From CAVZCK01 sp963798805 (GTDB taxonomy: Bacteria > Pseudomonadota > Alphaproteobacteria > Rhizobiales > Rhodomicrobiaceae): a DNA stretch of 64,000 nucleotides. The stretch's first letter is position 1; every line of letters begins with the position of its first letter. Location of the stretch: positions 248,001 to 312,000 of the forward strand of contig CAWCVC010000010.1 of assembly GCA_963798805.1 (NCBI GenBank). Reading direction: 5' to 3'. The position numbers were made by a program, and so were the translations under genes. This document shows positions 45,068-53,955 of the stretch, in pieces. The notes under the pieces are model-generated. The model was not told the DNA's origin. It worked only from the letters and a program-made list of their open reading frames with translations, and made no database searches.

Positions 45068-46675
45068 GTGAGCAAGATCATCAGCAGGATTTCAGCGGCG
45101 AGCGAGGAATTCGCCAGCAACCGCGCGGCTTTCGAGGCTTTGAACGCCGAACTTGGCGCCCATCGCCAGGCGGCAGCACTTGGCGGTCCACCGAACGCAC
45201 GTGAACGTCATGTCGCGCGCGGCAAGCTCCTGCCGCGCGACCGCGTCCGCAAGTTGATCGATCCAGGCTCGCCCTTTCTGGAGCTATCCCCGCTGGCAGC
45301 GCACGAGCTTTACGGCGGCGACGTTCCGGGCGCCGGCATCATCACCGGCATCGGCCGGGTTTCGGGGCGCGAATGCGTGATCGTCTGCAATGACGCGACG
45401 ATCAAGGGCGGCACCTATTATCCGATGACGGTGAAGAAGCATTTGCGCGCGCAGGAGATCGCCGAGGCCAACCGCCTGCCTTGCGTCTATCTGGTCGACA
45501 GCGGCGGCGCCAATCTGCCCTATCACACCGAGGTGTTTCCCGACCGCGATCATTTCGGCCGCATTTTCTACAATCAGGCGCGCATGTCCGCGGCCGGCAT
45601 TCCGCAGATCGCCGTCGTCATGGGCTCCTGCACGGCGGGCGGCGCTTACGTCCCAGCCATGTCCGACGAGACGGTCATCGTGCGCAATCAGGGCACGATC
45701 TTTCTCGGCGGACCGCCGCTGGTCAAAGCCGCGACCGGCGAGACGGTGACGGCGGAGGAACTGGGCGGCGCCGACGTTCATGCGCGTAAATCGGGCGTTG
45801 CCGATCACTACGCTGAGGACGACGAGGACGCGCTGGCGATCGCGCGCCGCATCGTCTCTCACCTCAATGCTCGGAAATCGCCCGGTCTTGTGTATGCCGA
45901 GCCGCGCCCGCCCGCCTATGACGCTGAAGACCTGCGTGGCATCCTGCCGCAGCGGCTTGCCGTGCAATATGACGTGCGGGAGGTCATCGCGCGGCTGGTC
46001 GACGGCTCGGATCTCGACGAGTTCAAAGCCAATTACGGCACCACCATCGTCACCGGCTTTGCCCATCTGGAAGGCATTCCGGTCGGCGTCATCGCCAATA
46101 ACGGCATCCTTTATTCCGAATCCGCGCTCAAGGCGGCGCATTTCATCGAGCTGTGCTGCAAGCGCGGCATCCCGTTGCTCTTCCTGCAGAACATCGCCGG
46201 TTTCATCGTCGGCCGTACCTATGAGGCGGGCGGCATCGCCAAGGACGGCGCAAAAATGGTGATGGCCGTCGCCTGCGCCAATGTACCGAAAGTCACTCTG
46301 ATCATCGGCGGCTCCTACGGCGCCGGCAATTACGCCATGTGCGGCCGCGCCTATGCGCCGCGGTTCCTGTTCTCCTGGCCGAACTCGCGCATTTCGGTGA
46401 TGGGCGGCGAGCAGGCGGCCAGCGTGCTGGCGACGGTGCGCCGCGAGCGTATCGAGGCAGACGGCGGGAGTTGGGACGCTGCCGAGGAGGAGGCGTTCAA
46501 GGCGCCGATTCGCGAGCAATATGACCGCGAGGGCAGCCCCTATTACGCCACGGCAAGACTCTGGGACGACGGCATCATCATGCCCGTGGAAAGCCGCCGC
46601 GTGCTCTCGCTTGCCTTCTGCGCCGCGCTCAACGCGCCGATCGCCGAGACGCCCTTCGGCATCTTCCGTATGTAA
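45068..46675 (+). CDS. mccB: Acyl-CoA carboxylase carboxyltransferase (beta) subunit, methylcrotonyl-CoA carboxylase type
   Basis: The 535-residue crotonase-superfamily carboxyltransferase moves CO2 from carboxybiotin to an acyl-CoA. Marks are VDSGGANLPYHTEVFPDRDH (about 143-162), GSCTAGGAYVPAMSDE (about 186), FLGGPPLVKAATGE and GGSYGAGNYAMCGRAY (about 417-432). The length and sequence fit the beta subunit of 3-methylcrotonyl-CoA or geranyl-CoA carboxylase of leucine or terpene breakdown. The start is GTG 45068 after GGACGGGG. No biotin-carrying alpha subunit is nearby, which is unusual; it may lie elsewhere. Confidence 0.93.
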   Translation: MSKIISRISAASEEFASNRAAFEALNAELGAHRQAAALGGPPNARERHVARGKLLPRDRVRKLIDPGSPFLELSPLAAHELYGGDVPGAGIITGIGRVSGRECVIVCNDATIKGGTYYPMTVKKHLRAQEIAEANRLPCVYLVDSGGANLPYHTEVFPDRDHFGRIFYNQARMSAAGIPQIAVVMGSCTAGGAYVPAMSDETVIVRNQGTIFLGGPPLVKAATGETVTAEELGGADVHARKSGVADHYAEDDEDALAIARRIVSHLNARKSPGLVYAEPRPPAYDAEDLRGILPQRLAVQYDVREVIARLVDGSDLDEFKANYGTTIVTGFAHLEGIPVGVIANNGILYSESALKAAHFIELCCKRGIPLLFLQNIAGFIVGRTYEAGGIAKDGAKMVMAVACANVPKVTLIIGGSYGAGNYAMCGRAYAPRFLFSWPNSRISVMGGEQAASVLATVRRERIEADGGSWDAAEEEAFKAPIREQYDREGSPYYATARLWDDGIIMPVESRRVLSLAFCAALNAPIAETPFGIFRM

Positions 46676-47000
46676 GTGATGCTACTTAATCAGGCGTGCC
46701 GTACCCAGGCGCAAAGCGCATTCACTATAATGTATCTCAGTTTAATTTAAATAGACGAGAAGATTTGCGTTTCATTACGCTTACACTTGCTCTACCTTTA
46801 CCGCCCTTGACGGGAACATTTTCTTAAACTTGTAACTTTCGTCGATGATAGCCGCGTCCTGCTGTCAAAATTTTGAAAGATCTCACGAATTCGCGCGCCG
46901 GCCCGGCGCGGAATCCTGAAGCGCCGGCCTGCCGATCCGGGCGCTTCGATTGACGGCGAGCTATCGGCGGCACCGGCGATTGACATCCGAGGGAGGCCCC
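46676..47000. other. Gene-free interval between mccB and the MHYT gene
   Basis: The first 120 bp (46700-46800) are strikingly AT-rich for this genome; then the composition returns to normal. It probably holds the promoter of the MHYT gene. No repeat copy and no RNA gene seen. Confidence 0.45.
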
Positions 47001-47762
47001 ATGCCGTTCACCTATGATCCGTTCCTGGTCGCGCTCTCGATCGCGATCGCGATCCTCGGTTCCTTCACGGGGCTGGTGATGACGGCAGGCATTCGCCGCG
47101 TTCGCGGCAGGGAGGCGGCGCTTCGCATCGGTCTCGGCGGTGTCGGCGTCGGCGGCGGCATCTGGTCGATGCATTTCATTGCCATGCTGGCGGTGATTCT
47201 GCCGATCCAGATCAGCTACGACATCCCCCGCACCGTCCTCTCTGCGCTCATTGCCATTCTCTGCACCGCCGCCGCCTTCACTATCGTCAGCCGCGGCCGG
47301 CTGGGCGCCTACACATTGCCGCTCTCAGCGCTGTTTCTCGGCGCTGGCATTGGCGGCATGCATTATCTCGGCATGAGCGCGGTGAGGGGAAATTGCGTGC
47401 TCGAATATTCCTGGCTCGGCGTCGTCATCTCCATCGTCATCGCCATCCAGGCTTCGGGCATTGCACTCTGGTTCGCCTTCCGCGAACGCGGCGTCGTCGA
47501 CACGCTGCTCGGCGCCGTCGCGCTGGGGCTGGCGATCGCCTCGATGCATTATTCCGGCATGGAAGCGACGCGTTTCCTGCCGACAGATAAGGCCGTCGCA
47601 ATCGCCGGCGGCGTCATCAACGACCGCTATCTGGCGCTGATCATCTCGATCACGATCTACAGCGTCTGCGGCTTGTGCATTTTCGTGTTTTCGATGCTCA
47701 GCCTCGCCCGGCGCACGGCCCGCCGGGTGGAGCGGCCGCAGATCGGCCCGAGATCGGCCTGA
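47001..47762 (+). CDS. MHYT-domain integral membrane sensor protein
   Basis: The 253-residue protein has about seven membrane helices and the three MHYT motifs of the family: SMHFIAM (about 56), GMHYLGM (about 119) and SMHYSGM (about 182). His and Met residues near the outer face are proposed to bind copper or to sense O2, CO or NO. Other members carry GGDEF/EAL output domains, but this one ends after the membrane part with a short basic tail (SLARRTARRVERPQIGPRSA). ATG 47001 follows GAGGGAGGCCCC. The partner for signalling is unknown. Confidence 0.9.
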   Translation: MPFTYDPFLVALSIAIAILGSFTGLVMTAGIRRVRGREAALRIGLGGVGVGGGIWSMHFIAMLAVILPIQISYDIPRTVLSALIAILCTAAAFTIVSRGRLGAYTLPLSALFLGAGIGGMHYLGMSAVRGNCVLEYSWLGVVISIVIAIQASGIALWFAFRERGVVDTLLGAVALGLAIASMHYSGMEATRFLPTDKAVAIAGGVINDRYLALIISITIYSVCGLCIFVFSMLSLARRTARRVERPQIGPRSA

Positions 47763-47845
47763 TTACGCGGCTGAGCGCCGCTCTACCTATTGGTTTTGGC
47801 ATCGGATTTATCCGAAAACCGCGTCGCACTTTTCGGACCGATGCG

Positions 47846-49027
47846 CTAATCCAGATTGCGCGGCTGCTTCTCCGGCATAGGCGGCGGGCCTTCGGGCTGC
47901 GGCGCGTTTGCCTCGGCGGCGCTGATCAGCTCCGGCCGGTATTCGAAATGCAGCGTATCGAAGTGATACCACTTGCCGCCCCAGATGAAGCCGTGCTTTT
48001 CGAAAATTGCAGCGATCTCCCAAGGGATGCGGTTGCGGTAGGCATAGCGGTCTGAGCGGTCGGGCTTATGCCACTGCCAGTAATCGCCGTAAGTGGCATT
48101 GATGTCGATGGCGATCCCATAGGCATGAGCGCTCGGCAACTCCGTGCGCGAGACATTCCGGCAGTTGAAGGTGCCGGCGGCGGGCTTGACATATTTCATG
48201 AACTCCTGCCGCAGCGCATCCAGCTCGTCCGAGACCTCTTTCAGCCGGTCGGCGACGCCGTTGACGGAGGTGATCTTCACCGGCTTGCCGCCATGCTTGG
48301 GCAGCCAGTCGACACTGACGAGATGCTTCTGCACCTCGCCCTTGCGGCAATTTCCGTACATCTTCTTCAAAAACGCCTCGTTGCGCGCCCGGCCGGGATC
48401 GAAATCCTCGGGCGGGTCCTCCAGCATCGGCCCGGACGGATAGGGCGGGTTGAAGGCGTCTTCAAGATCTGCGTGGGCAAGACGCTCCTCTGCGGTCTTC
48501 TCCTTTCTGTCGTCGAACGGCATCCGCGTGCCGTCGCGCCAGATCAGATCCGTGTCGTCATGCCCCTTGAGGAAATCCGGATAGGCGGCGACCAGCCGGT
48601 CGAGCAGACGCGCATTGCGGGTTGTCGGCGGCATCGAGGCCGGCGCGGCGGCTTTTTCGGCGCTGCCGGCAAACTCGCCGGCCGGCTGAGGCGCCGGCTC
48701 GGTCTTTTCCACAGGCGGTGGGGCCACGGTCTCCTCGCGTGTGCCGCGATCGGGCATGTCCGGTGCCGGCACTTTGCGCGAAGCCCTGTTTCTGGCCTCG
48801 ACCTGCAATTTCGGCCCTGCATCGCGTTGCGTTACGCCGCCGGGCGGGGAGGAGGCGTCGGACGCGGCATTCGGCGCGTCGTCCTTGACGAATACCAGCA
48901 GGATTGCAAGCGCGAAGACCACATGGGTGAGCGCCGCCGCGCCTCTGCGCACCCATTTTCGCCAGGGATGGACAGGCTTTGCGGATTTGCCCTTATCCGG
49001 GGCTTTGTTTTCAGTTTTGCTCATCAT
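47846..49027 (-). CDS. Membrane-anchored M15-type (VanY/endolysin-like) peptidase
   Basis: The 393-residue protein has a cytoplasmic basic start, one membrane anchor (AAALTHVVFALAILLVFV, about 30-47), a Pro/Ala-rich linker to about 140 and a C-terminal M15 metallopeptidase domain. The zinc-site pieces are ELPSAHAYGIAIDIN (His and Asp, about 298-310) and WYHFDTLHFEYRPEL (His, about 355-369). It should cleave D-Ala or L-Ala-D-Glu bonds of peptidoglycan in the periplasm. Two start codons stand in a row (49027 and 49024). The end PPPMPEKQPRNLD is again Pro-rich. Confidence 0.88.
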   Translation of the reverse strand: MMSKTENKAPDKGKSAKPVHPWRKWVRRGAAALTHVVFALAILLVFVKDDAPNAASDASSPPGGVTQRDAGPKLQVEARNRASRKVPAPDMPDRGTREETVAPPPVEKTEPAPQPAGEFAGSAEKAAAPASMPPTTRNARLLDRLVAAYPDFLKGHDDTDLIWRDGTRMPFDDRKEKTAEERLAHADLEDAFNPPYPSGPMLEDPPEDFDPGRARNEAFLKKMYGNCRKGEVQKHLVSVDWLPKHGGKPVKITSVNGVADRLKEVSDELDALRQEFMKYVKPAAGTFNCRNVSRTELPSAHAYGIAIDINATYGDYWQWHKPDRSDRYAYRNRIPWEIAAIFEKHGFIWGGKWYHFDTLHFEYRPELISAAEANAPQPEGPPPMPEKQPRNLD

Positions 49028-49044
49028 TCTCGCCCGCGCATTGC

Positions 49045-49371
49045 TCAGTCCGTTCGCGGCAATTCACGGATCTCCACCGTTCCTCCGGCCTCGTAGTGCG
49101 GATTGCCGGCGAGCAGCAATCTTGCCTGATCGAGGCTGTCGGCATTCACCCGGATATATCCGGCAAGGTGCGCCGTCACCGGAGCCGGCGCGCCGTTCTT
49201 GCGGGCGCAGACGCCATCGCCAATGGCGCTGCCGCCCTCGAAGCGACCATCCTGCTTCAGCTTGCGCAGATACGGCTCCCAGTCCTCTTGCTCATCATCG
49301 GCGTCATCATGCATGAGAAAGATGTATTCTGGTATGTCGATCTCCCAATGCTGGCGCAAGATTCCCACCAT
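49045..49371 (-). CDS. YCII-related protein
   Basis: The 108-residue protein (start ATG 49371, MVGILRQHWEIDIPEYIFLM) has the family opening EYIFLMHDDA and the C-terminal block AGYIRVNADSLDQARLLLAG followed by VEIRELPRTD. YCII proteins have a ferredoxin-like fold with a conserved His-Asp pair; the function is mostly unknown, and the DGPF type is found beside sigma factors. No sigma factor is present here. It lies 18 bp upstream of the M15 peptidase gene, so the two are probably one transcript. Confidence 0.8.
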   Translation of the reverse strand: MVGILRQHWEIDIPEYIFLMHDDADDEQEDWEPYLRKLKQDGRFEGGSAIGDGVCARKNGAPAPVTAHLAGYIRVNADSLDQARLLLAGNPHYEAGGTVEIRELPRTD

Positions 49372-49552
49372 ATCGGGACGCGCGTGCAGAAATAAAACAG
49401 CGGCTCGCGCCCGGTTCCGGCGCATTCGGGCCTCAGTCTGTCCGGCACAATTAAGCTTGGTTCGGGAAAGGCTTTACGGCGGCATTGTGGCTGGTAAAGT
49501 AGCAGCTTGATGGGGGAGTTAGGTGTAATGCCTATCACTTAAGGGACTTGAG

Positions 49553-50758
49553 GTGACAGAGGGGAGTGAGCAAGGCAGCGGCACGCTGCAACGCACGGAG
49601 CCGCCGGTACCTGCCGCGTCAGCGCAGGAGGCCACCCCTCCGATTCCGAATTCCACTTTAGCGGGTCTCCCTTTCGACGGCACGCCCCACCGGTCCCCTG
49701 CCGCGCCTGCCAAACACCACGGCTTCGGCCATAACGGCCAGGTTTATGGAGCGCTCGATCTCGGCACCAATAATTGCCGCCTGCTGGTCGCCCGCCCCTC
49801 GCGGCGCGGATTCCAGGTCATCGATGCATTCTCCCGCATCATCCGGCTGGGCGAAGGGGTCAGCCAGACCGGCCGCCTCTCCGACGCTGCGATGCAGCGA
49901 ACCCTGGACGCCCTGAAGATCTGCTCGGACAAGATGTACCGCCGCAATGTCGGGCGCTCGCGGCTGATCGCGACCGAGGCCTGCCGGGTTGCCGAGAACG
50001 GCCCCGATTTCGTGGCGCGGGTGCGCGAGCAAATTGGGCTCGAGATCGAGATTATCAGCCGCGAGACCGAGGCCCGGCTTGCCGTGGCCGGCTGCGCCTC
50101 GCTGATCGACCGCAAATGCGACTGGGCGCTCGTGTTCGACATCGGCGGCGGCTCGACCGAGCTGATCTGGGTCGATCTGCGCCGTCTCAGCCCGAGCAAG
50201 CGCCAGACGCTGTGTGACCGCGCCAAGGTGCACACGGCCATTGCGGCCTGGACCTCGCTGCCCATCGGCGTGGTGACGCTGGCCGAGAGTTTCGGCGGGC
50301 GCGTCGTCGATCCGGATATTTTCGAGGCCATGGTCGGCCGCGTGCTGGACAAGCTCGGCGCCTTCGAGGACGAGCACGGCTTCGCCCGTCATCTGACCGG
50401 GGACTGCGCCCATCTGCTCGGCACGTCGGGGACGGTGACGACAATCGCCGGCGTGCATTTGCGGCTGCCGACCTACAGCCGCAACCGGGTCGACGGCTGC
50501 TGGCTGGCCGAGGACGAGATCCGGCTGGTGACCGGCGAACTCCTGGGCCTCAGCTATGAAGGCCGTGCGAACCAGCCCTGCATCGGGCCGGAGCGCGCCG
50601 ACCTCGTGCTTGCGGGCTGCGCCATTCTGGAGGCGATCATGCGCCTCTGGCCCTGCCGCCGCCTGCGCGTCGCCGACCGGGGTTTGCGCGAAGGCATCCT
50701 GACCAGCCTCATCGCCGAGGACACCGGCAATGGCCGGGACGGCCGGTCCTACCGCTGA
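49553..50758 (+). CDS. Ppx/GppA-family phosphatase (exopolyphosphatase-like)
   Basis: The 401-residue protein has an ASKHA fold: phosphate 1 motif ALDLGTNNCRLLVA (about 67-80) and phosphate 2 motif VFDIGGGSTELIWVDL (about 196-211). Glu in ATEACRVAENG is the likely catalytic residue. It would hydrolyse polyphosphate ends or pppGpp, connecting phosphate storage with the stringent response. A Pro/Ala-rich N-terminal extension of about 60 residues precedes the domain. The start is GTG 49553, with GGGACTTGAGG before it. It stands upstream of rlmE, as often in alphaproteobacteria. Confidence 0.93.
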   Translation: MTEGSEQGSGTLQRTEPPVPAASAQEATPPIPNSTLAGLPFDGTPHRSPAAPAKHHGFGHNGQVYGALDLGTNNCRLLVARPSRRGFQVIDAFSRIIRLGEGVSQTGRLSDAAMQRTLDALKICSDKMYRRNVGRSRLIATEACRVAENGPDFVARVREQIGLEIEIISRETEARLAVAGCASLIDRKCDWALVFDIGGGSTELIWVDLRRLSPSKRQTLCDRAKVHTAIAAWTSLPIGVVTLAESFGGRVVDPDIFEAMVGRVLDKLGAFEDEHGFARHLTGDCAHLLGTSGTVTTIAGVHLRLPTYSRNRVDGCWLAEDEIRLVTGELLGLSYEGRANQPCIGPERADLVLAGCAILEAIMRLWPCRRLRVADRGLREGILTSLIAEDTGNGRDGRSYR

Positions 50759-50805
50759 GCAGCCTCGCGATTGCTTTGCTGCGCCGCTCGTGATAGCGAG
50801 ACCTC

Positions 50806-51558
50806 ATGCCGAAATCGACGGGCGGACGCGGAGGCAAAGCCTCCGCCGGCGGCGGTCAGCGGGGCCTCAAGGTCAAGGTCCGCACCGCCAAGCGGCGTAA
50901 GCTCTCCTCGACGCTCTGGCTGGAACGCCAGCTCAACGATCCCTATGTCGCCGCTGCCAAGCGCGAGGGCTACCGCTCCCGCGCCGCCTATAAGCTTGCC
51001 GAGATCGACGACAAATACCATCTCCTGAGACCCGGCGGCGTGGTGGTCGATCTCGGCGCCGCGCCGGGCGGCTGGTCCCAGATCGCGGCGGTGCGGGTGA
51101 AGGCGGCCGAAGGCGAGGGCAGGGTCTTGGCGATGGACATCGCGGAGATGGACCCGATCCCTGGCGTCACCGTCTTACAGGCGGACTTCATGGATGACAA
51201 AGCGCCTGGCGTGCTCATCGCCGCACTTGCGGGCCGTCAGCCGGATGCCGTCATCTCGGACATGGCCTCGCCGGCGACCGGCCATCGCCAGACCGACCAT
51301 CTGCGCATCATGGGGCTGTGCGAGGCGGCGCTGGATTTCGCGGTGCAGGTGCTGGCGCCGGGCGGCGCCTTTCTTTGCAAGGTCCTGCAAGGCGGCACGG
51401 CTGGCGAGCTTCTCGCGGCCATGAAGCGAGACTTCGCCGTGGTCCGGCATGTGAAGCCGAAGGCGAGCCGGGCCGAATTGGCGGAACTCTATGTTCTGGC
51501 GACCGGTTTCCGGGGGAAAACTGACGCAGCCGATGCATCGCTGGCTGTGCGAGGCTAG
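50806..51558 (+). CDS. rlmE: 23S rRNA (uridine-2552 2'-O)-methyltransferase RlmE (FtsJ)
   Basis: The 250-residue SAM methyltransferase methylates U2552 in the ribosomal A loop. It has YRSRAAYKLAEIDDKYHLL (catalytic Lys), VVDLGAAPGGWSQIAAVRV (about 81-99), VISDMASPATGHRQTDH (catalytic Asp, about 147) and CKVLQGGTAGELL (catalytic Lys, about 190). A basic N-terminal extension (GGRGGKASAGGGQRGLK) is normal in the group. It follows ppx. The stop codon TAG lies in the CTAG that opens hairpin copy 7. Confidence 0.96.
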   Translation: MPKSTGGRGGKASAGGGQRGLKVKVRTAKRRKLSSTLWLERQLNDPYVAAAKREGYRSRAAYKLAEIDDKYHLLRPGGVVVDLGAAPGGWSQIAAVRVKAAEGEGRVLAMDIAEMDPIPGVTVLQADFMDDKAPGVLIAALAGRQPDAVISDMASPATGHRQTDHLRIMGLCEAALDFAVQVLAPGGAFLCKVLQGGTAGELLAAMKRDFAVVRHVKPKASRAELAELYVLATGFRGKTDAADASLAVRG

Positions 51559-51627
51559 TGTGATGATCCAAAAGTTCGTCAGCTTATGCAGCAATCTCAG
51601 AACGAACTTAGATCTGAATCACACTAG
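51555..51627. repeat. CTAG-bounded hairpin element (copy 7)
   Basis: The 73 bp element has arms CTAGTGTGAT and ATCACACTAG and the inner arms AAGTTCGT and ACGAACTT. The left CTAG contains the rlmE stop codon. Confidence 0.85.
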
Positions 51628-51660
51628 GAGAATCAAGAACCACTGGCAACCTTATGATTT

Positions 51661-51737
51661 TAGCGGAGCTTTTGAATTTGACATTTGAGTGCGAATTCGC
51701 GGCAGGCGGGTCTCAAATGTCAAATTGGCTCCACTAG
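51661..51737. repeat. CTAG-bounded hairpin element (copy 8)
   Basis: Almost the exact reverse complement of copy 5 (44890-44967). The left end is degenerate (TAGCGGAGC) and the right end is GCTCCACTAG. Its last CTAG is at once the first CTAG of copy 9. Confidence 0.87.
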
Positions 51738-51805
51738 TGTCCCGTCCCGAATTGCCTTGGCGAGGCTGCGGCAAAGGCGAAGGCAATTGCGGGACGCCAC
51801 ACTAG
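51734..51805. repeat. CTAG-bounded hairpin element (copy 9)
   Basis: The 72 bp element has the left end CTAGTGTCCCGTCCCGAATTGCC and right end GGCAATTGCGGGACGCCACACTAG, each cut here at one arm. It resembles copy 10 in its left arm and shares its first CTAG with copy 8. Confidence 0.85.
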
Positions 51806-51875
51806 GCAGCGTCCTGCTGAGATGCTAAAGAGTTTCCGCAAGCCGCCCCCACGGGGCGAATTGCAAAGGTTCCCC

Positions 51876-53381
51876 ATGACGAGTGATCAGACCATGGCAA
51901 GACTCAGGCCAGAAACAGCCCTGACCTTTGACGATGTCTTGCTGAGACCCGGGCATTCCGAAGTTCTGCCGACTTCCGTCGACGTGTCGTCCCGGGTGAC
52001 GCGCAATATCAGCCTGAACATTCCCGTCATCTCCGCGGCGATGGACACGGTCACCGAGGCGCGTCTCGCCATCGCCATGGCGCAGGTCGGCGGCATCGGC
52101 GTCATTCACCGCAATCTGGAGCCGGCCGAGCAGGCCGATGAGGTGCGCAAGGTCAAGAAATACGAGGCCGGCATGGTCGTCGATCCGCTGACGATCGAGC
52201 CGACCGCGACCCTGAGACAGGCGCTCGATCTGATGAGCCGGCACAGCATTTCCGGCGTTCCGGTGGTCAAGCCGCCGGTGAACGGCTCCTCCGACCGCAA
52301 GCTCGTCGGCATTCTCACCAATCGTGACGTGCGCTTCGCAAAAGACATGGATCAGCCGGTCTCCGAGCTGATGACCAGGGAGAATCTCGTCACGGTGCGC
52401 AAGGGCGTCACGGGTGACGAGGCCATGCGGCTCCTGCACCAGCACCGCATCGAGAAGCTGCTGGTGGTCGACGAGGCCTATCACTGCATCGGCCTGATCA
52501 CGGTCAAGGACATCGAGAAGTCGCGCCAGCACCCGAACGCCGCCAAGGATGAGCAGGGCCGGCTGCTGGTCGCCGCCGCGACCACCGTCGGCGATGACGG
52601 CTTCCGGCGGAGCGAGCATCTGATCGACGCCGGCTGCGATGTTGTCGTCGTCGATACGGCGCATGGCCATTCCAGCCGCGTCCTCGAAGCCGTGGCGCGG
52701 ATCAAACGCCTCTCCAACGCCGTGCAGGTCGTTGCTGGCAATGTGGCGACGGCCGAGGGCGCCAGGGCGCTCATCGACGCCGGAGCCGACGCCATCAAGA
52801 TCGGCATCGGACCCGGCTCGATCTGCACCACGCGCATCGTCGCTGGCGTCGGCGTGCCGCAGCTGACGGCGATCATGGATTGCGCCGAGGAGGCCGCGAA
52901 GGCGGGCGTGCCGGCGATCGCCGATGGCGGCATCAAATATTCCGGCGATGTCGCCAAGGCGCTCGCGGCCGGCGCCCATTGCGTCATGATCGGCTCGCTG
53001 CTGGCCGGCACGGATGAAAGCCCGGGCGAAGTGTTCCTTTATCAAGGCCGCTCCTACAAGGCCTATCGCGGCATGGGCTCGATCGGCGCCATGGCGCGCG
53101 GCTCGGCGGATCGCTATTTCCAGCAGGAAGTGCATGACACGCTGAAGCTGGTGCCGGAGGGCATCGAGGGGCAGGTGCCTTATAAGGGCCCGGTCGGCAG
53201 CGTCGTGCATCAACTCGTTGGCGGACTGCGCGCCGCGATGGGCTATACGGGCTCGGCGACCATCGCGGAGCTGCACGAGCGCGCCGAATTCATTCAGATC
53301 ACCAATGCCGGGCTTCGTGAGAGCCACAGTCACGATGTGACGATCACGCGGGAGAGCCCCAACTATCCGAGTTACAGCTAG
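51876..53381 (+). CDS. guaB: Inosine-5'-monophosphate dehydrogenase
   Basis: The 501-residue enzyme oxidises IMP to XMP, the committed step to GMP. It shows ALTFDDVLLRPGHSEVLP (about 12-29), a pair of CBS domains inserted at about 100-220 (VGILTNRDVRF, IGLITVKDIEKS), and the catalytic loop IGIGPGSICTTRIVAGVGVP with Cys about 311. The flap end SYKAYRGMGSIGAM is present. ATG 51876 (MTSDQTMARL) is preferred; the frame is open further up, into the repeat. Together with guaA, 4 kb downstream, it completes guanine nucleotide synthesis. Confidence 0.97.
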   Translation: MTSDQTMARLRPETALTFDDVLLRPGHSEVLPTSVDVSSRVTRNISLNIPVISAAMDTVTEARLAIAMAQVGGIGVIHRNLEPAEQADEVRKVKKYEAGMVVDPLTIEPTATLRQALDLMSRHSISGVPVVKPPVNGSSDRKLVGILTNRDVRFAKDMDQPVSELMTRENLVTVRKGVTGDEAMRLLHQHRIEKLLVVDEAYHCIGLITVKDIEKSRQHPNAAKDEQGRLLVAAATTVGDDGFRRSEHLIDAGCDVVVVDTAHGHSSRVLEAVARIKRLSNAVQVVAGNVATAEGARALIDAGADAIKIGIGPGSICTTRIVAGVGVPQLTAIMDCAEEAAKAGVPAIADGGIKYSGDVAKALAAGAHCVMIGSLLAGTDESPGEVFLYQGRSYKAYRGMGSIGAMARGSADRYFQQEVHDTLKLVPEGIEGQVPYKGPVGSVVHQLVGGLRAAMGYTGSATIAELHERAEFIQITNAGLRESHSHDVTITRESPNYPSYS

Positions 53382-53461
53382 GCGCCAGACGGCGAAATGG
53401 TCCGCGAACCGGCCCGGCCGGCAAACGTTCTATCTGTGTCTCTAACGGGGGAGTTCGGGCG

Positions 53462-53884
53462 ATGGGCGTTGCTATCCTTTATCCTGTCTTTGCACAGATC
53501 ATCTTGACCTTCGTGCTGCTGCTGTCGATGGGCAGGGCGCGCCAGACCGCGTTGCGCAGCAAGGAGGTGGACGTCTCCGATATTGCGCTCGACAGCTCCC
53601 GCTGGCCGGACGACGCGCGCAAATTCGGCAATTGCTACAGCAGCCAGTTCGAGCTGCCGGTCATCTTCTATGTGCTTTGTCTTGCCGCGCTGCAGACGGC
53701 GAAGGCCGATTTCATCATGGTCGCGCTCGCCTGGTGTTTTGTCATCAGCCGCATCGTGCATGCCTATATTCACACCGGACCCAACATCGTGCTGCGGCGC
53801 GGCGGCGTGTTTAGCATCGGCTTTATCATCCTGGTGATCATGACCGTGCTTCTGTTAGTCCGCCTGCTCATGGCGCAACTCTAG
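53462..53884 (+). CDS. MAPEG-family membrane protein
   Basis: The 140-residue protein has four membrane helices and the MAPEG signature: helix 1 ILYPVFAQIILTFVLLLSMG, the loop NCYSSQFELPVIFYVLCLAA (about 58-77) with the FELPV motif, and WCFVISRIVHAYIHTGPN (about 96-113). Family members are membrane glutathione-dependent transferases or eicosanoid enzymes; bacterial roles are mostly unknown. The ATG 53462 follows GGGGGAGTTCGGGCG. The TAG stop codon is part of the CTAG that opens hairpin copy 10. Confidence 0.9.
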   Translation: MGVAILYPVFAQIILTFVLLLSMGRARQTALRSKEVDVSDIALDSSRWPDDARKFGNCYSSQFELPVIFYVLCLAALQTAKADFIMVALAWCFVISRIVHAYIHTGPNIVLRRGGVFSIGFIILVIMTVLLLVRLLMAQL

Positions 53885-53955
53885 TGTCCCGTCTCCGAAT
53901 TGCCGACCAATTTGCCGCAACCACTTCCGGCAATTCGGAGACGAATGGACACTAG
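53881..53955. repeat. CTAG-bounded hairpin element (copy 10)
   Basis: The 75 bp element has the left arm CTAGTGTCCC...CTCCGAATTGCC and right arm GGCAATTCGGAG...GGACACTAG. The left CTAG holds the stop codon of the MAPEG gene, and the right CTAG is the start of the next element. Confidence 0.87.
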
